Assembly: GCA_965277445.1 (NCBI GenBank)
Contig: CBDICY010000050.1
Location: forward strand, 806,001-870,000
Reading direction: 5' to 3'
Length of the DNA: 64,000 nucleotides
Source: JAFMDF01 sp965277445
GTDB taxonomy: Bacteria; Bacteroidota; Bacteroidia; Chitinophagales; Saprospiraceae
Part shown: piece by piece, positions 1 to 10,847 of the stretch
Position numbering within the stretch: position 1 is the first letter of the stretch
How the letters are laid out: each line of letters starts with the position of its first letter
The notes under the pieces: generated by a model
Told to the model about the DNA's origin: nothing
The model's database searches: none
What the model saw: only the letters and a program-made list of their open reading frames with translations
Made by a program: the position numbers and the translations under genes

Positions 1-885
1 GAACTATGGTTTCAATTCGAAGAAGCACTAGAAAAAAATTGGGAGGTCAAAAAATATGGGAAACACGGCCGCAGCCTTTCAGAAGTAAAAAATCTAACTA
101 ATTTTTCTAAGCGCATTCATAAAGATATTAGAACCTTTTTTGAAAATAAAGGAGAAAAAATAAAAATCGTAGGACCAGAATCAATCTATCGGTATTTTAA
201 GCAAAAGGAAATCTCTCATGCTAAGGATTATACCTTAGAGATGTTGAGTAAATATTTAGGATATAAAAGCTGGGGAAATTTTCAACAACTAAATCAAAAG
301 AAGATTGAAAGCCAATTGCAAAATGCCAATAATCAAACCAATCCTAACATAACAGTACAAAAACAAATCTCAAAAAACAAATGGCTTAAAGCACCTTTAT
401 CAGCTATCGCAATTATATTTTTAATCGGGCTGTTATTCAAATTTTGTAAAAAAGAAGAAAAAGTTGATTTTAGAAGCCTAATTGAAAACGCTAACCAAGT
501 CGAATTTGATGCCTACCAAGCTTCACCAAGAATTGACACGTCTAAATTAGATAGTTTTTTTACTAGTAATGGTATGGCAAGGATAGATATTACAGGTTCT
601 CTTTACTCTCTAAGTGAACGAGGAGCTACCTTATTAACCCCACCTTCTTCCTTTAGCATTCTTGAATTCCAATTAGAACATGAAACCAATAATGAAATAA
701 AAATACACACTAAAGAAAAATGGAAATTGCTATGGTGTTATCCTAGAGATAGCTTAGGAATGCTTTATGATGAATTAAATGAACAAGATTATTACTTAAA
801 AAAAGAAAATGGAGATTGGAAAATTAATGTGAATCATTATGAAGGTAGAGCTATTAGACCATTAGTTCCTCCTGATTGTGATTAA
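1..885 (+). CDS. Partial gene, unknown membrane-anchored protein (5' end outside window)
   Basis: The reading frame is open from base 1, 80 codons before the first in-frame ATG at 241, so this is the 3' part of a longer gene. The visible 294 residues hold a helical, charged N-terminal stretch. This is followed by a segment ending YTLEMLSKYLGYKSWGNF, a motif style I associate with small helix-turn-helix-like or effector-adaptor proteins of Saprospiraceae. Then come a Gln/Asn-rich linker, one membrane helix at about residues 128-149, and a C-terminal domain of about 140 residues with no motif I recognise. The topology suggests a cytoplasmic N-terminus and an exported or periplasmic C-terminal domain. 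Function is not known. It is convergent with the MBL gene that ends at 1101. Confidence 0.7.
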   Translation, partial: ELWFQFEEALEKNWEVKKYGKHGRSLSEVKNLTNFSKRIHKDIRTFFENKGEKIKIVGPESIYRYFKQKEISHAKDYTLEMLSKYLGYKSWGNFQQLNQKKIESQLQNANNQTNPNITVQKQISKNKWLKAPLSAIAIIFLIGLLFKFCKKEEKVDFRSLIENANQVEFDAYQASPRIDTSKLDSFFTSNGMARIDITGSLYSLSERGATLLTPPSSFSILEFQLEHETNNEIKIHTKEKWKLLWCYPRDSLGMLYDELNEQDYYLKKENGDWKINVNHYEGRAIRPLVPPDCD

Positions 886-1100
886 AGTTATAATTGTTCA
901 ATCAGTTTTGATATGATTTCAATTTTTAAGTCTTCCGTACGCTCTCGCCCATTCCGATTTTGTTCAGGTTGGTCTAGATAATTTTGATGGAAAAGAAAAG
1001 CAAAAACGGCTAAGTTTCTTTAGTACAAGGCAAGCAACAACTGAATGTTCTTCGTTGACGATGTATATCAACGAAACCGTGCCACCTGTATCACTTTTAA

Positions 1101-2192
1101 TTATAAGCTAACTGAAATACCTTTTCCATTCCCATCAGGGTAAAAAGTTTCATAATCATAAATTCCCTTTAAATATTCACTATCCCAACTCTCATTAAAA
1201 TCCGTTTTATAATTAAAGTAGAACTTCAAATCTGACCGTTTTAAAGACAAAAATTTAGCTATAGTTTCAGGGTCAGGATGTTCAAATCGTTCCCCATTAG
1301 AACTTACAAGCAGTCGCTTACTTTCTATCATTTCCATTAAATAAAGAAGCGTACTTTTTTTACTTCCATGATGGGATAATTTCCAAGCATCAACAGACAA
1401 CTTACCATCCTTTAATAAATTATATTTTTTCAAGACGTATTTAAGTGTTTTAGATTGGGCGTCTCCTGCAAAAAGACAGTTTTTCCCTTCATATTCTGCA
1501 ATAAATGCAATACTACTTGCATTCGCAGGACTACTATCTCCAGTAACTTTAGCTTTAGCTAATTTTTCTACCTTGGGGTCGCCTAGAAGCGGATAGGTTT
1601 CTTCTTCTTTTATAGCATACCTACCATCTTCTTTTAGTTTAATCCAATTTTCGCCATTCATTCCAGGAGTTAATTTAGCGGCTTTAACTGTTTTTTCCCA
1701 TTTCTTTTTCAATCTTTCTAAAGATGATTTCATCGGCGACAATAGGGTCAAATTCATGCCCCCATCTAAGGAAATAATAGTTACCTCCTCTTCCAACATG
1801 ATGACTTCACCATTAAAGGATTTATTGTGAGGTAATTTTTTATGTTTTAATAATGCGGATAAATACTCTCCTTGAACACCTCCAAGTTTATCCTTTTCCA
1901 AGTCATTTATTTGCCCCCAGCCATTAAACCAAATATCCTCAATTGCTAAAGGTATTTCATCTTGATTTAGAAATTTGATAATCCCATCAATATGGTCTAT
2001 ATCGATATGCGTGACGACTAGCAGTTCTAATTTTTTAATATTTTTAGCTACTTTTTTAAGTGCAGAAAAAGTTTCTTCATATCCAAAATAAGGCCCTCCA
2101 TCGATTAAGATATATTTAGGATTACTTTTTAAGCCATATTCAATGAGAATGGCATCACCAAAACGAGCGGGTAATAAATGAATATTATACAT
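1101..2192 (-). CDS. MBL-fold hydrolase (ComEC/Rec2-like), partner of the CHAT protease
   Basis: A 363-residue metallo-beta-lactamase-fold protein. Visible marks in order: N-terminal strand with FGDAILIEY, D31-G-G, the metal motif H62-I-D64-I-D66-H67, a FAGDA strand, and HHGS at 274-277. The second His of the canonical HxHxDH is Asp here, as in two other MBL proteins of this window. The layout matches stand-alone ComEC-type MBL hydrolases, which are predicted nucleases or phosphodiesterases; the substrate cannot be read from the sequence. No signal peptide, so cytoplasmic. It lies 26 bp downstream of the CHAT gene on the same strand and is probably co-transcribed. MBL-protease gene pairs are known from AVAST type 1 defence loci, so a role as effector or protease target is plausible inference. 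Confidence 0.88.
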   Translation of the reverse strand: MYNIHLLPARFGDAILIEYGLKSNPKYILIDGGPYFGYEETFSALKKVAKNIKKLELLVVTHIDIDHIDGIIKFLNQDEIPLAIEDIWFNGWGQINDLEKDKLGGVQGEYLSALLKHKKLPHNKSFNGEVIMLEEEVTIISLDGGMNLTLLSPMKSSLERLKKKWEKTVKAAKLTPGMNGENWIKLKEDGRYAIKEEETYPLLGDPKVEKLAKAKVTGDSSPANASSIAFIAEYEGKNCLFAGDAQSKTLKYVLKKYNLLKDGKLSVDAWKLSHHGSKKSTLLYLMEMIESKRLLVSSNGERFEHPDPETIAKFLSLKRSDLKFYFNYKTDFNESWDSEYLKGIYDYETFYPDGNGKGISVSL

Positions 2193-2218
2193 TGTTTTAT
2201 TTTTTCAAAAGAAATTGG

Positions 2219-4825
2219 TTACTTGCCTTTATAGAAATTGATTTTCCAATCTGCATCACCATGTGCTAAAAGAGCCATCGAGACAATATTACCTTCACTT
2301 ACTAATTTTTGCCTAAGTTTTAACATGATTTTACCAAAATAGAGCGCTCCTTCATTCTTTCCATCTCTAAATTCCTTAAAGAATTGAAATAAACTTTCAA
2401 CAATATTAGTGGCTTGATTGGTTCTAATGTAAGAAAAATTAGATAATACGATTGCCGCACCTTTGTCCTTAAAAAGATTTGTAAAATCTAGAAAGCCAAG
2501 TTCAGCCGCCTTCGTTTTACAACCTATTAAAATTACTACAGGGTCTGGTAAGCTTTCAACCGACTTCACAAAATTTTTATTTAGTCGATACTCAGAAAGT
2601 GTTTTATCTCCTCCTATCTCCATTATTCTCTTATTAGTAGATTTATCTTCAGTATGCGTTATTAAAACCAAACTGTAGCTTTCCGTACTCTTTTTAATCA
2701 AATCAGTCCATTCTGTCCAATTATCCGCCTCTTTCAAATTGGAAACATCTCCAATTTTAGATAAAATAACCGATTTATCCTTTATTTTCTTGCTAATACC
2801 GACTATGGTATTTTTCAATAATTGAATTGTTGCTCTTTCTTCAGTAGGCTCCGTAGTATACAATTGATTCCCTACAATTTTTTCAGACTTGTAATCACTA
2901 TGTTGTCTTTCAATTATTTTTGTTAGAAACAAAAAACCTAAAGGGCAAACATATTTCGCTTGTTCTTTTGGGGATTTTTTACCACATTCTAGGCATTGTC
3001 CTTTTTTCAATGCTTCTGCCGCATTTGGGCAAAGAGGGGCTCCAAATTCTGGCCTTTCCCTAGTATATAAAAACTCAATAGGAAACTGTGCACCTTTTCT
3101 TGAAACTATTTGTAATGGCCCCTCAATTTTACTAACCTCTTTAAAATTTTGATATTCATTTAAAGAACTACCTATTTCAGCTAATTCATAAAATAACCCA
3201 GCAGTTTTTTTATTTTTTAAATCTTGAGGATATTGTTTTACATGGTCTACAGCGGTTTCAATTATGTCTTTAAGTCCTCCTGCAATTCTTTTAAATCCTT
3301 GGTCGATTTCGCCTATAATTTTTTCCTTTTTTCCGTGAACCATCCTAATTAGTCCTTGGTCTTCATCCACTATAATAGAGGCGCCTCCCTTGATTCGATG
3401 ACTTAAATTGGCGGACTGAGTTCTTGCGACAAAATGCGTTTCTATATTAATTGGTGGTGGAATGGGATTAACATATTCATCATTTACAATAAATGCACTA
3501 ATTGCCGCTTTCTGAAGTAGTCTATTATTATGATAAATTGCAATTTCCCCTATAAATTCCTTTTGATTATGCTCTGGTATAAAGTCAAATTTAGCAATAC
3601 TACTGGATCCATATTTATCTATGCTAATTTTCTTACCTTTTGATTTTTTTTCTAATGGATCTGATTTGAAGAAAACAAATAATGTTTCTGGTTTCTTATC
3701 TTTATTTTCAAATTCAGATTTTAAAGGATTCTTTTTGCCTGTGTGAAGCCATTTTTCATCTACTGGACCAATCCGAACTGCTAACTGATATTTTTGTTTG
3801 GCAATCAGATAATCACTAACCTGTTTTTTATTCTGTAAAATTTGACATTGTAAATACCGAGCTTCCTCAAGAGACTTAGCACTTGCTTCTTCATAATTTT
3901 CCTCAGTTAACGAGACCCCTGGTTTAGCATTATTTAAGACCCTTCCCATCTCAATAACTGGTCTCGCTACATCGCTCTCTCCATCAAACTTAACGTCATC
4001 ATCGCTAATAGACCTCATAGTGCTATTAATCAGGTTATCAATATGTCTTATGTCCCATTCAAAATGTTTAGGCAACTCTTTATCTCTTTTTAATATTGAT
4101 TGGGCGTATTCTTTTAATTTACAGTTTGTTAAAAATTTTTCCGTAACAAAAACAGAGGACCCCTCATTAACTTCCTTTGCAGCTTCTTCAATATTATAAT
4201 TATGAGAAAGATGAACCGAGAATTCTTGAATCCAATTATCAAAATGAACAATTGGTGCACTTACCAAACTTCTGAGAATCTCTAATGCCCATTTACTTAA
4301 CTTTTTTTTTGGTCCTAAGTCCTCATTTATATTCCTCGTTGGTTTAAGATTAAATTTTGGAGGAGTAAAGCGTTTTTTTGGTACTTTTTTTTCAGAAGTT
4401 AAATCATCCGAGTTAGTATTTTTTGCAACTGTAGAAATATCCTTTAAGTATTTTAATTCTGGAACAATTATTACTCCACTCCCTTGCGTTTTATGAACCA
4501 GTATTTCTAGATTACTCAAATTGATTTCATTAATCTTACCCTCCTTAGGAAAACCAATAACAATTACATCTGCCTCTATTTGATAAGGGAATTTAGAAAT
4601 TTGCTCGATTACGTATTCAATTGTACCTTCAACAAATAACATATTACAAGACAACCTAGCACGATTCAATGTGTAAGATTGTGTTAAGTAAGATGCGTGC
4701 TGTGTTTTTCCTATATCTTCAATGGTTGATTGGGCTTTTGTGTTAGGCAAAAATCCAACTTGAATGGGCCACCGCCATCTTATCGGGTAATCCGTCTTAA
4801 GTTTCTTTGTTACAAGCTTTGCCAT
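2219..4825 (-). CDS. CHAT-domain (caspase-like) protease with zinc-ribbon-like cysteines
   Basis: An 868-residue cytoplasmic protein. The last 190 residues look like a CHAT (caspase HetF-associated with TPRs) peptidase: a strand ending in His724 (LVLITH) and, 45 residues later, a strand ending in Cys769 (VVILIGC), the expected His-Cys dyad spacing. A four-cysteine cluster (C599, C611, C614, C627) precedes it and could bind zinc. Residues 1-140 contain two alpha/beta-looking segments, followed by a basic Pro/Lys linker at about 145-165 and a long helical and beta middle region I cannot assign. There are no TPR repeats. In known systems CHAT proteases cleave a partner after a sensor fires. Here the obvious partner is the MBL hydrolase 26 bp downstream. 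The CHAT assignment rests on motif spacing and is fairly sure; the rest is unknown. Confidence 0.75.
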   Translation of the reverse strand: MAKLVTKKLKTDYPIRWRWPIQVGFLPNTKAQSTIEDIGKTQHASYLTQSYTLNRARLSCNMLFVEGTIEYVIEQISKFPYQIEADVIVIGFPKEGKINEINLSNLEILVHKTQGSGVIIVPELKYLKDISTVAKNTNSDDLTSEKKVPKKRFTPPKFNLKPTRNINEDLGPKKKLSKWALEILRSLVSAPIVHFDNWIQEFSVHLSHNYNIEEAAKEVNEGSSVFVTEKFLTNCKLKEYAQSILKRDKELPKHFEWDIRHIDNLINSTMRSISDDDVKFDGESDVARPVIEMGRVLNNAKPGVSLTEENYEEASAKSLEEARYLQCQILQNKKQVSDYLIAKQKYQLAVRIGPVDEKWLHTGKKNPLKSEFENKDKKPETLFVFFKSDPLEKKSKGKKISIDKYGSSSIAKFDFIPEHNQKEFIGEIAIYHNNRLLQKAAISAFIVNDEYVNPIPPPINIETHFVARTQSANLSHRIKGGASIIVDEDQGLIRMVHGKKEKIIGEIDQGFKRIAGGLKDIIETAVDHVKQYPQDLKNKKTAGLFYELAEIGSSLNEYQNFKEVSKIEGPLQIVSRKGAQFPIEFLYTRERPEFGAPLCPNAAEALKKGQCLECGKKSPKEQAKYVCPLGFLFLTKIIERQHSDYKSEKIVGNQLYTTEPTEERATIQLLKNTIVGISKKIKDKSVILSKIGDVSNLKEADNWTEWTDLIKKSTESYSLVLITHTEDKSTNKRIMEIGGDKTLSEYRLNKNFVKSVESLPDPVVILIGCKTKAAELGFLDFTNLFKDKGAAIVLSNFSYIRTNQATNIVESLFQFFKEFRDGKNEGALYFGKIMLKLRQKLVSEGNIVSMALLAHGDADWKINFYKGK

Positions 4826-5355
4826 ATATTATCATTTAGAGTTAGCAAAAAATTAATAATTATCCCCAGCATTCATCAACAACTAATCTAATTTGGAGGT
4901 CAAAAATACTTTAGAGTTTCTATTTCTACCCTAGAACATTCTTTACCCTCTCTGATTTCACTCTCTGTTGGAAGGTAGTTATAATTTCTTTTCTTTTTTT
5001 TAATTCATTTAAGGCCTACTTCCCAAGAAGGTATAGTTATAAATTAATGCCCGTTGAAATTAATAACACTAAATCTAAGAAGTTAATTGCAAAAAAAGAG
5101 GAGAAGTATCATTTTTTTTGTGCTTGGATGTTATTTCTTTATAATTGGTTGATTTTAACAGAAAATCTGAAACAACATCAATATAACTGATTATCAATCA
5201 ATTAATTAAGTATCAAGCTGCTCTTTTTCTAAATAGGAACAGCAGAAAATTGGATTATATCTAAATTTGCACCTAATCCATCTAAAAATCACACACAATA
5301 GAAAAAAAAACTAATATTATTCAATAAAATAATTGTTTTTCGTTAAATTAGCGCA
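4826..5355. other. Divergent intergenic region (530 bp)
   Basis: AT-rich region between the CHAT gene (minus) and the first sensor kinase (plus). It must carry both promoters. A TAAATTTG that fits the Bacteroidota -7 box on the plus strand is at 5262-5269, but I see no TTTG at the right distance upstream. No ORF longer than about 40 codons looks coding. Confidence 0.5.
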
Positions 5356-8300
5356 TTGAGCAAACCAAATACCCAAAACCATCTATTGAATCTGAGACTA
5401 ATCATATTATCCTTTCTCTCTCTATTTTTCTGTGATGCCTTTTCACAGACAGACTTTTATTTCTCCTCTGTTTCTACTAAAGATGGCCTTTCCCAAAATT
5501 CAATTTCTCATATTTTACAAGATAGAGATGGCACCATTTGGTTAGGCAATCAAGTTGGAGTCGATAGGTATTTAGGCAATCAAATTAATAGTATAGATAA
5601 ACTAAAGAAAGAACTAACGGATATTATTACTTGCCTTTATGATTATAATGATACTTATTTATGGGTAGCTACTGAAAAGCATAATTATTTAATAAATAAG
5701 AAGAAGATTTCAGAGGTTCAAGAAAAAAACAACTCTGATCTTCCAACGAATATTATATATATACAACACCTTAGCTCAACTCCACATAACATTTTTCTAT
5801 TAATTACTCCTTTAAAGATATTTCTTTGGAATGATGACAATAATACCCTTTCGGAAAAAGGAAGTTTTGATTCCCCTATTCAAACAATTACCAAAGGGAA
5901 AGACAACACCATTTTTCTGGGAAGAAAAGAAGGTTTATTTAGTTTTAGATATTATCCCCAAAGCAACAGAGAATTTCCGCTCAGCAATCACCCTATTGAG
6001 CACTCTGTAACTGCTCTACATTATTCCCATGACCAACATATACTATTCCTTGGTGGAGACAATATTGATGTTAAATATATAACTCAAGAAAAAATTGCTA
6101 ATCTAGACTGGGAACTCACTAATATTGAGAATATTGAAACCAAAGATATAGCAATTCCGACTTCAAAAGTTAATGCTCTTTATTTTGATAATAATCAAAA
6201 TCTATGGATTGGGACAGAGGCTTCTGGACTCTATATTTACAATTTGGCATCCAAGCAAACTACTATCAGTCATGCTAATTGTACTCAACATACCACCCCT
6301 AAGATTGATAATAATAAAATCTTAACCATAAACGCTACAAAAGACGGAGTAATAGGTATTGGGTTAGATCTGGAAGGGCTTAATATTTATCAACCTGAAA
6401 AACAAAATTTCCAATATCATTTTACTGGCGAAGACTTTATTAGAAAAGTAGGTAAAGATTCCTTAATTGCCTATAATAATCAAACTTTATCTATTTATGC
6501 TTTAAAGAAAGATACTATTTTAATTGGTTCAAAAGATAATGGAATTTATAGTTATGACCTAAAAAATAGAGAAATAATTAATAATTACTTACCAGAAAAA
6601 GACAATAGACCCGCAAAAGAAGTTTTGGCGATAAGTAGTGGATTCGACCAAAGGCTGATTATAGGAACTAGTGATGGTATTTATAATTTGGATAAACAAA
6701 CATTGCTTAAATTCCCAAAAGAAGATATTTTATATGAAACTATAACTTTAGAAGGAAATAGTATATCCATTCTATACAAAGATGTCCTTCTGAAGCAATT
6801 CTGGGCAGCTCATAAAATGAGTGATACTATTTTTATTTTTGATGAAAATTTTAATTTTAAAGAAATTCTTACTGTTCCTAAAGAAGGAAAAGTAAGCACC
6901 ATTTTAACCCAAATTATTAAGGAAGATACTATTACTTTAATTGGGACAGATATTGGCTTATTTTCTAAAAGAACCAATGGGTTAATTGAACCTATAATTG
7001 AACGACCTCTACATATTCTTTCTGTTCATTATCGAGAAAAAGAAAATGTACTTTGGTTTGGAACTGCTGGCAATGGTGTTTTTGAATATGATTTTAATAA
7101 AAAAATAATTCAAGATTCCCTTTGTAGGAAAGAAGGTTTAACTCCTGAAGTAATTTACTCTTTATTACCAGACCAATATGGCAATTATTGGTGTTCAACT
7201 AATCATGGTGTATACAGTATTAATCCTGACAATAAATTAGTTAATCATTATACTTATCAAGAAACTCGTAATTTACAAGATAATGAATTTAATTTTGGTG
7301 CTTATGCTTGTTGGGGAGATTCGATTTTATTTCTGGGTGGAATTAATGGGTTTAATGAAATTCGGCCTAATCCTTTTCCAATCATTGATACTTTAGAAAA
7401 TACTACACTTGTTCATTATAAACTTGGGGCGACTGATGTATTTGCATCAACTAAAGAAGATTTTATTGACTTTAAACAAAAGACGCTACCTATTATTGAA
7501 TTACCGAGTGAATTTGGTTTCATAAGCTTAACACCAACCCTACCACACTATCAAAATATACTTAACAATCAATTTAGGATAAAAGTAGGTGAAGGTATTG
7601 ATGTAGATTATATTTGGCCTAATGAAAAAGGTGAAATTGTTTTTGATCAGTATAAGTTTAAGATTTTTGGTAATAACTATATACGCTTTCAGTATCGAAC
7701 AGCTTATTCTCATTGGCAAGACGCTAAGCCTATCAATTTCAATAGATTCTTTTTAGCTTGGAGATATATTCTTAGTATAATTTTAGCTATTCTTTTATTG
7801 AGTTTAATTATCTTGTATTTCCTTAGAAAAAATAAAAAAATTGAGCAGGAAAAAATTCGTCAAAGAGAAATTAATATACGGCAACAAGAATTAAATGCAC
7901 AACAACAACAAGTTTTCTCCCAACAAACGAAAATCAATGTTTTACAAAAAAAGATTAATGAAATTTCTCGTTTAGAAGATATAGAGGCGTTGTGTCAAAA
8001 GGCACTTATACATTATACAGAAGATTTAGGCTACGATTATGCAATTATTTCTCTAATTGATTTTGAAGAAGGGAAAATTAGGACTAAAAAAGGCAAAAGT
8101 AAAATTACTGGTATTACTAATCCTGAAGAATGGAAGGATATGTCAGATTACCCCTTAAATCATTTAGACATTCTAGCCCAAACTGCCAAATTAGGAGAGA
8201 GTGTAATTGTTATTAACAATGATTATATATCTAATCCAAAAATAAAAAGAAATCCGTTATTATTTAATCCAAATATCACGCAGGAAGGACATGACAAATT

Positions 8301-10845
8301 ATCTCGAATATTTGTCCCCATAAAACATAGAACTACTTTAGAAGATGTTTATTTAGCGCAAAATGAATTTGGAGCTAAAGAAGAAGACGTAGTTATGGGA
8401 GTGATGGAGGTTGGTTTTAAATCAGATATATCCGAACCTTTTTCTAAAATATTCCCCGATAAAGAGAGAGGTATTTTACAACACCTCCAAAATGAACAAA
8501 CAAATATTTCCTTATACACGGATAATTTTGCACAACCATACTATCGCGCTTATATCAAAAAGAAAAGACAAGATTTATATGACCTTCTTAGAAAAGTGGA
8601 AGAAAAAAATCATGAAGATCACTTCCAATTTATGAATGCTGCCATAGCCTGTATAATTGAATGGACCAATGCCAAATGTGGAGGTATAGCATTTCATAAT
8701 TTCAATAAAACTAAGTTTGATTTTAAGGATAAAAAAACCTATTGTGGTTATCCTGCTGATGCCCTTGAAAATGGCTACAATAAATTTAAAGAAGATAACG
8801 ATGGTAAAAAAGGGATTACTAATTGGGTAGCTGAAAACAAAAAACCATACTATGCTAAAGATGTAAATATAGACAAACTTTACATTAAAATTCACGATGA
8901 TATTGAATCAGAAATTGCTATACCATTAACTAACGAATATAATCAATTAATTGGAGTTTTAAACTTCCAGACCAATACAGATAATATAAGATTCAATAAA
9001 GTTTTTGCTAATATTTTTCGAAGGGTAGTAGTTCGTTTAACAGAAATGTTTCTCAAACAAAAACGTTATAATACCATTAAAAGATTGGTAGAGCCTTATG
9101 ATGTTTATACAGCTACGGAAACAGATATTTATAGAAATGCAGTTCAATCTTTACAAGATTATTTTGATGCGGAATATATTTGTGTGTGGGAAAGAATATT
9201 ACTGACTAAATACGACTTTAGGATCTCTCGTGCTACTACTAAAGATTTTATTACCTTATTTAGAGAAAATAAATTTGAAACTTCCAGAATAACCAAAAAT
9301 CATTCAGAATATAGCAATCCTGAAGAAATTATTCAGCTGCAACAAGTTGAAGCCTATCCAAATAAAACTGCCAAAATATACCAATTTTGCATCCAGCAGA
9401 AATTTAAATCCTATCTTATTCTAAAAATAGTTATAGATTCTAAATATCAAGCTTTCATTAATATTTTCTCAAAACGTAAAATTGAAGAGAGGGAGATTAC
9501 TGAGTACTCTAAAAAATTTTTAGAACAAATTCACAAAAAAGTTGCCAATGCGATTCAAGGGATTCGTTTGTTCAAACTAATAGAAGAATTTTCTCAGACC
9601 TATAAAGAAAAGGAAACTAAAGATACTTTGCAGAAATTAGTAGAACAGGCCTTTGAATTACTACCTTCCACCGATTCAATAGTGTTATTTCCCTATAAGA
9701 AGGGAAAAACTATAACAATGGCAGAAAGAGTTATTGCGGGTAATTATATTGAGGCTGGCAAAAAAAAATCTAAACGAAGTGCGAGTTTAGCTAATTGGAT
9801 AATCAAAAATGGTTCTCGATATATTTCGGAGCACAATTTTGACCAGATTGCAGAACAGTTACCACCAATTCAACGAACCGATAAGTCAGATTTCTTTTGG
9901 CATCGAAATAAATTAAAAGCAGTAGCTGCTGTTCGGTTAGAGTATCAAAAAGAGCCGATTGGGGTTATGTTCTTCAATTACCAAAAAGAATTAGCCTTTG
10001 ATGAAGAAGACCAAAGGTATTTTAATGCATTTACAAATTTGGCTACAGCTACTTTATTGAGTGAAAATTTTATTAAGCGAATAAAAGAAGAACGAAAAAA
10101 GTTGGAGCAAGAAAAGAATTCTATTCAATTTGAATATGAAAAAGTTTACGAGAAAGTATTAGAAATGATGCCTATGGTTACAAAAGCATCTTATTACATG
10201 ATATTACAAGGGATTAACCATGATATTAGAAATTTTCTACAAAGTATGCAAAGAGCGATAGATGCTATCCAAGACGAGGATATTTCTGCAAACTTGGAGA
10301 GAGTACTTACTAAAAGAACCAATGACTTAAATTTTGCAATTGATTCCATAAATAATTTATTAGATTTATTTGCTTATAAAAAAGGGCAGCAAAAAGAAGT
10401 AATCGAGGTAAAAGAATTAATTGAAAAGATTGTATTCTTTTTCAGTAGAAGAGATAAATTAATATCTTTTGATTTTGTTTACACCTGTAAAAAGAAGACA
10501 ATTTTTGGATTGAAAGAGGAATTTTCTATGGCAATATATAATCTTATTAATAACGCTGTGCAAGCAATTCAAGCTCAAGGGAAAAAATTTCTAGGGAATA
10601 TTAATATTAGGGTTCATTGCAATAGTTCAATTTTTGAAATTACCATTGGGGATAATGGTATTGGAATCCCAAAAGAAAAACTAGAAGATATATTTACATT
10701 GGGATATACCACTAAAAATGAAGGAATAGGAATTGGTTTATTTTTCGTGAAAGAAGTGTTTGAACTTACTTTTAAAGGCACAATAGAGGTCACCTCAAAC
10801 AAAAATAAAGGCACAAAATTTTTAATTAAAATACCTATAAAATAA
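5356..10845 (+). CDS. Hybrid-like sensor kinase: beta-propeller, Y_Y_Y, TM, GAF domains, histidine kinase
   Basis: A 1829-residue membrane sensor starting at a TTG. An N-terminal signal/anchor (about residues 10-30) precedes a Reg_prop beta-propeller with the typical GLSQNSISHILQDRDGTIWLG blade start, reaching about residue 690. A Y_Y_Y-type domain (about 720-800) and one membrane helix (804-823) follow, then a Gln-rich coiled coil (830-885). Several GAF-like domains fill about 890-1560. The kinase core has H-box His1622 (NHDIRN), an N-box near 1731 (NLINNAVQAI), G1 near 1765 (GDNGIGIP) and a glycine-rich lid (GIGIGLF). The propeller would be outside the cytoplasm; the signal is unknown. It has no receiver domain; the receiver is in the next gene, 2 bp downstream. 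The second kinase at 13583 is a clear paralogue without the GAF block. Confidence 0.9.
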   Translation: MSKPNTQNHLLNLRLIILSFLSLFFCDAFSQTDFYFSSVSTKDGLSQNSISHILQDRDGTIWLGNQVGVDRYLGNQINSIDKLKKELTDIITCLYDYNDTYLWVATEKHNYLINKKKISEVQEKNNSDLPTNIIYIQHLSSTPHNIFLLITPLKIFLWNDDNNTLSEKGSFDSPIQTITKGKDNTIFLGRKEGLFSFRYYPQSNREFPLSNHPIEHSVTALHYSHDQHILFLGGDNIDVKYITQEKIANLDWELTNIENIETKDIAIPTSKVNALYFDNNQNLWIGTEASGLYIYNLASKQTTISHANCTQHTTPKIDNNKILTINATKDGVIGIGLDLEGLNIYQPEKQNFQYHFTGEDFIRKVGKDSLIAYNNQTLSIYALKKDTILIGSKDNGIYSYDLKNREIINNYLPEKDNRPAKEVLAISSGFDQRLIIGTSDGIYNLDKQTLLKFPKEDILYETITLEGNSISILYKDVLLKQFWAAHKMSDTIFIFDENFNFKEILTVPKEGKVSTILTQIIKEDTITLIGTDIGLFSKRTNGLIEPIIERPLHILSVHYREKENVLWFGTAGNGVFEYDFNKKIIQDSLCRKEGLTPEVIYSLLPDQYGNYWCSTNHGVYSINPDNKLVNHYTYQETRNLQDNEFNFGAYACWGDSILFLGGINGFNEIRPNPFPIIDTLENTTLVHYKLGATDVFASTKEDFIDFKQKTLPIIELPSEFGFISLTPTLPHYQNILNNQFRIKVGEGIDVDYIWPNEKGEIVFDQYKFKIFGNNYIRFQYRTAYSHWQDAKPINFNRFFLAWRYILSIILAILLLSLIILYFLRKNKKIEQEKIRQREINIRQQELNAQQQQVFSQQTKINVLQKKINEISRLEDIEALCQKALIHYTEDLGYDYAIISLIDFEEGKIRTKKGKSKITGITNPEEWKDMSDYPLNHLDILAQTAKLGESVIVINNDYISNPKIKRNPLLFNPNITQEGHDKLSRIFVPIKHRTTLEDVYLAQNEFGAKEEDVVMGVMEVGFKSDISEPFSKIFPDKERGILQHLQNEQTNISLYTDNFAQPYYRAYIKKKRQDLYDLLRKVEEKNHEDHFQFMNAAIACIIEWTNAKCGGIAFHNFNKTKFDFKDKKTYCGYPADALENGYNKFKEDNDGKKGITNWVAENKKPYYAKDVNIDKLYIKIHDDIESEIAIPLTNEYNQLIGVLNFQTNTDNIRFNKVFANIFRRVVVRLTEMFLKQKRYNTIKRLVEPYDVYTATETDIYRNAVQSLQDYFDAEYICVWERILLTKYDFRISRATTKDFITLFRENKFETSRITKNHSEYSNPEEIIQLQQVEAYPNKTAKIYQFCIQQKFKSYLILKIVIDSKYQAFINIFSKRKIEEREITEYSKKFLEQIHKKVANAIQGIRLFKLIEEFSQTYKEKETKDTLQKLVEQAFELLPSTDSIVLFPYKKGKTITMAERVIAGNYIEAGKKKSKRSASLANWIIKNGSRYISEHNFDQIAEQLPPIQRTDKSDFFWHRNKLKAVAAVRLEYQKEPIGVMFFNYQKELAFDEEDQRYFNAFTNLATATLLSENFIKRIKEERKKLEQEKNSIQFEYEKVYEKVLEMMPMVTKASYYMILQGINHDIRNFLQSMQRAIDAIQDEDISANLERVLTKRTNDLNFAIDSINNLLDLFAYKKGQQKEVIEVKELIEKIVFFFSRRDKLISFDFVYTCKKKTIFGLKEEFSMAIYNLINNAVQAIQAQGKKFLGNINIRVHCNSSIFEITIGDNGIGIPKEKLEDIFTLGYTTKNEGIGIGLFFVKEVFELTFKGTIEVTSNKNKGTKFLIKIPIK

Positions 10846-10847
10846 AC

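Noticed and set aside
1051..1075. 8-bp hairpin TTCGTTGA/TCAACGAA between the first gene and the MBL gene
   Set aside because: No T-tract and short stem; too weak to call a terminator.
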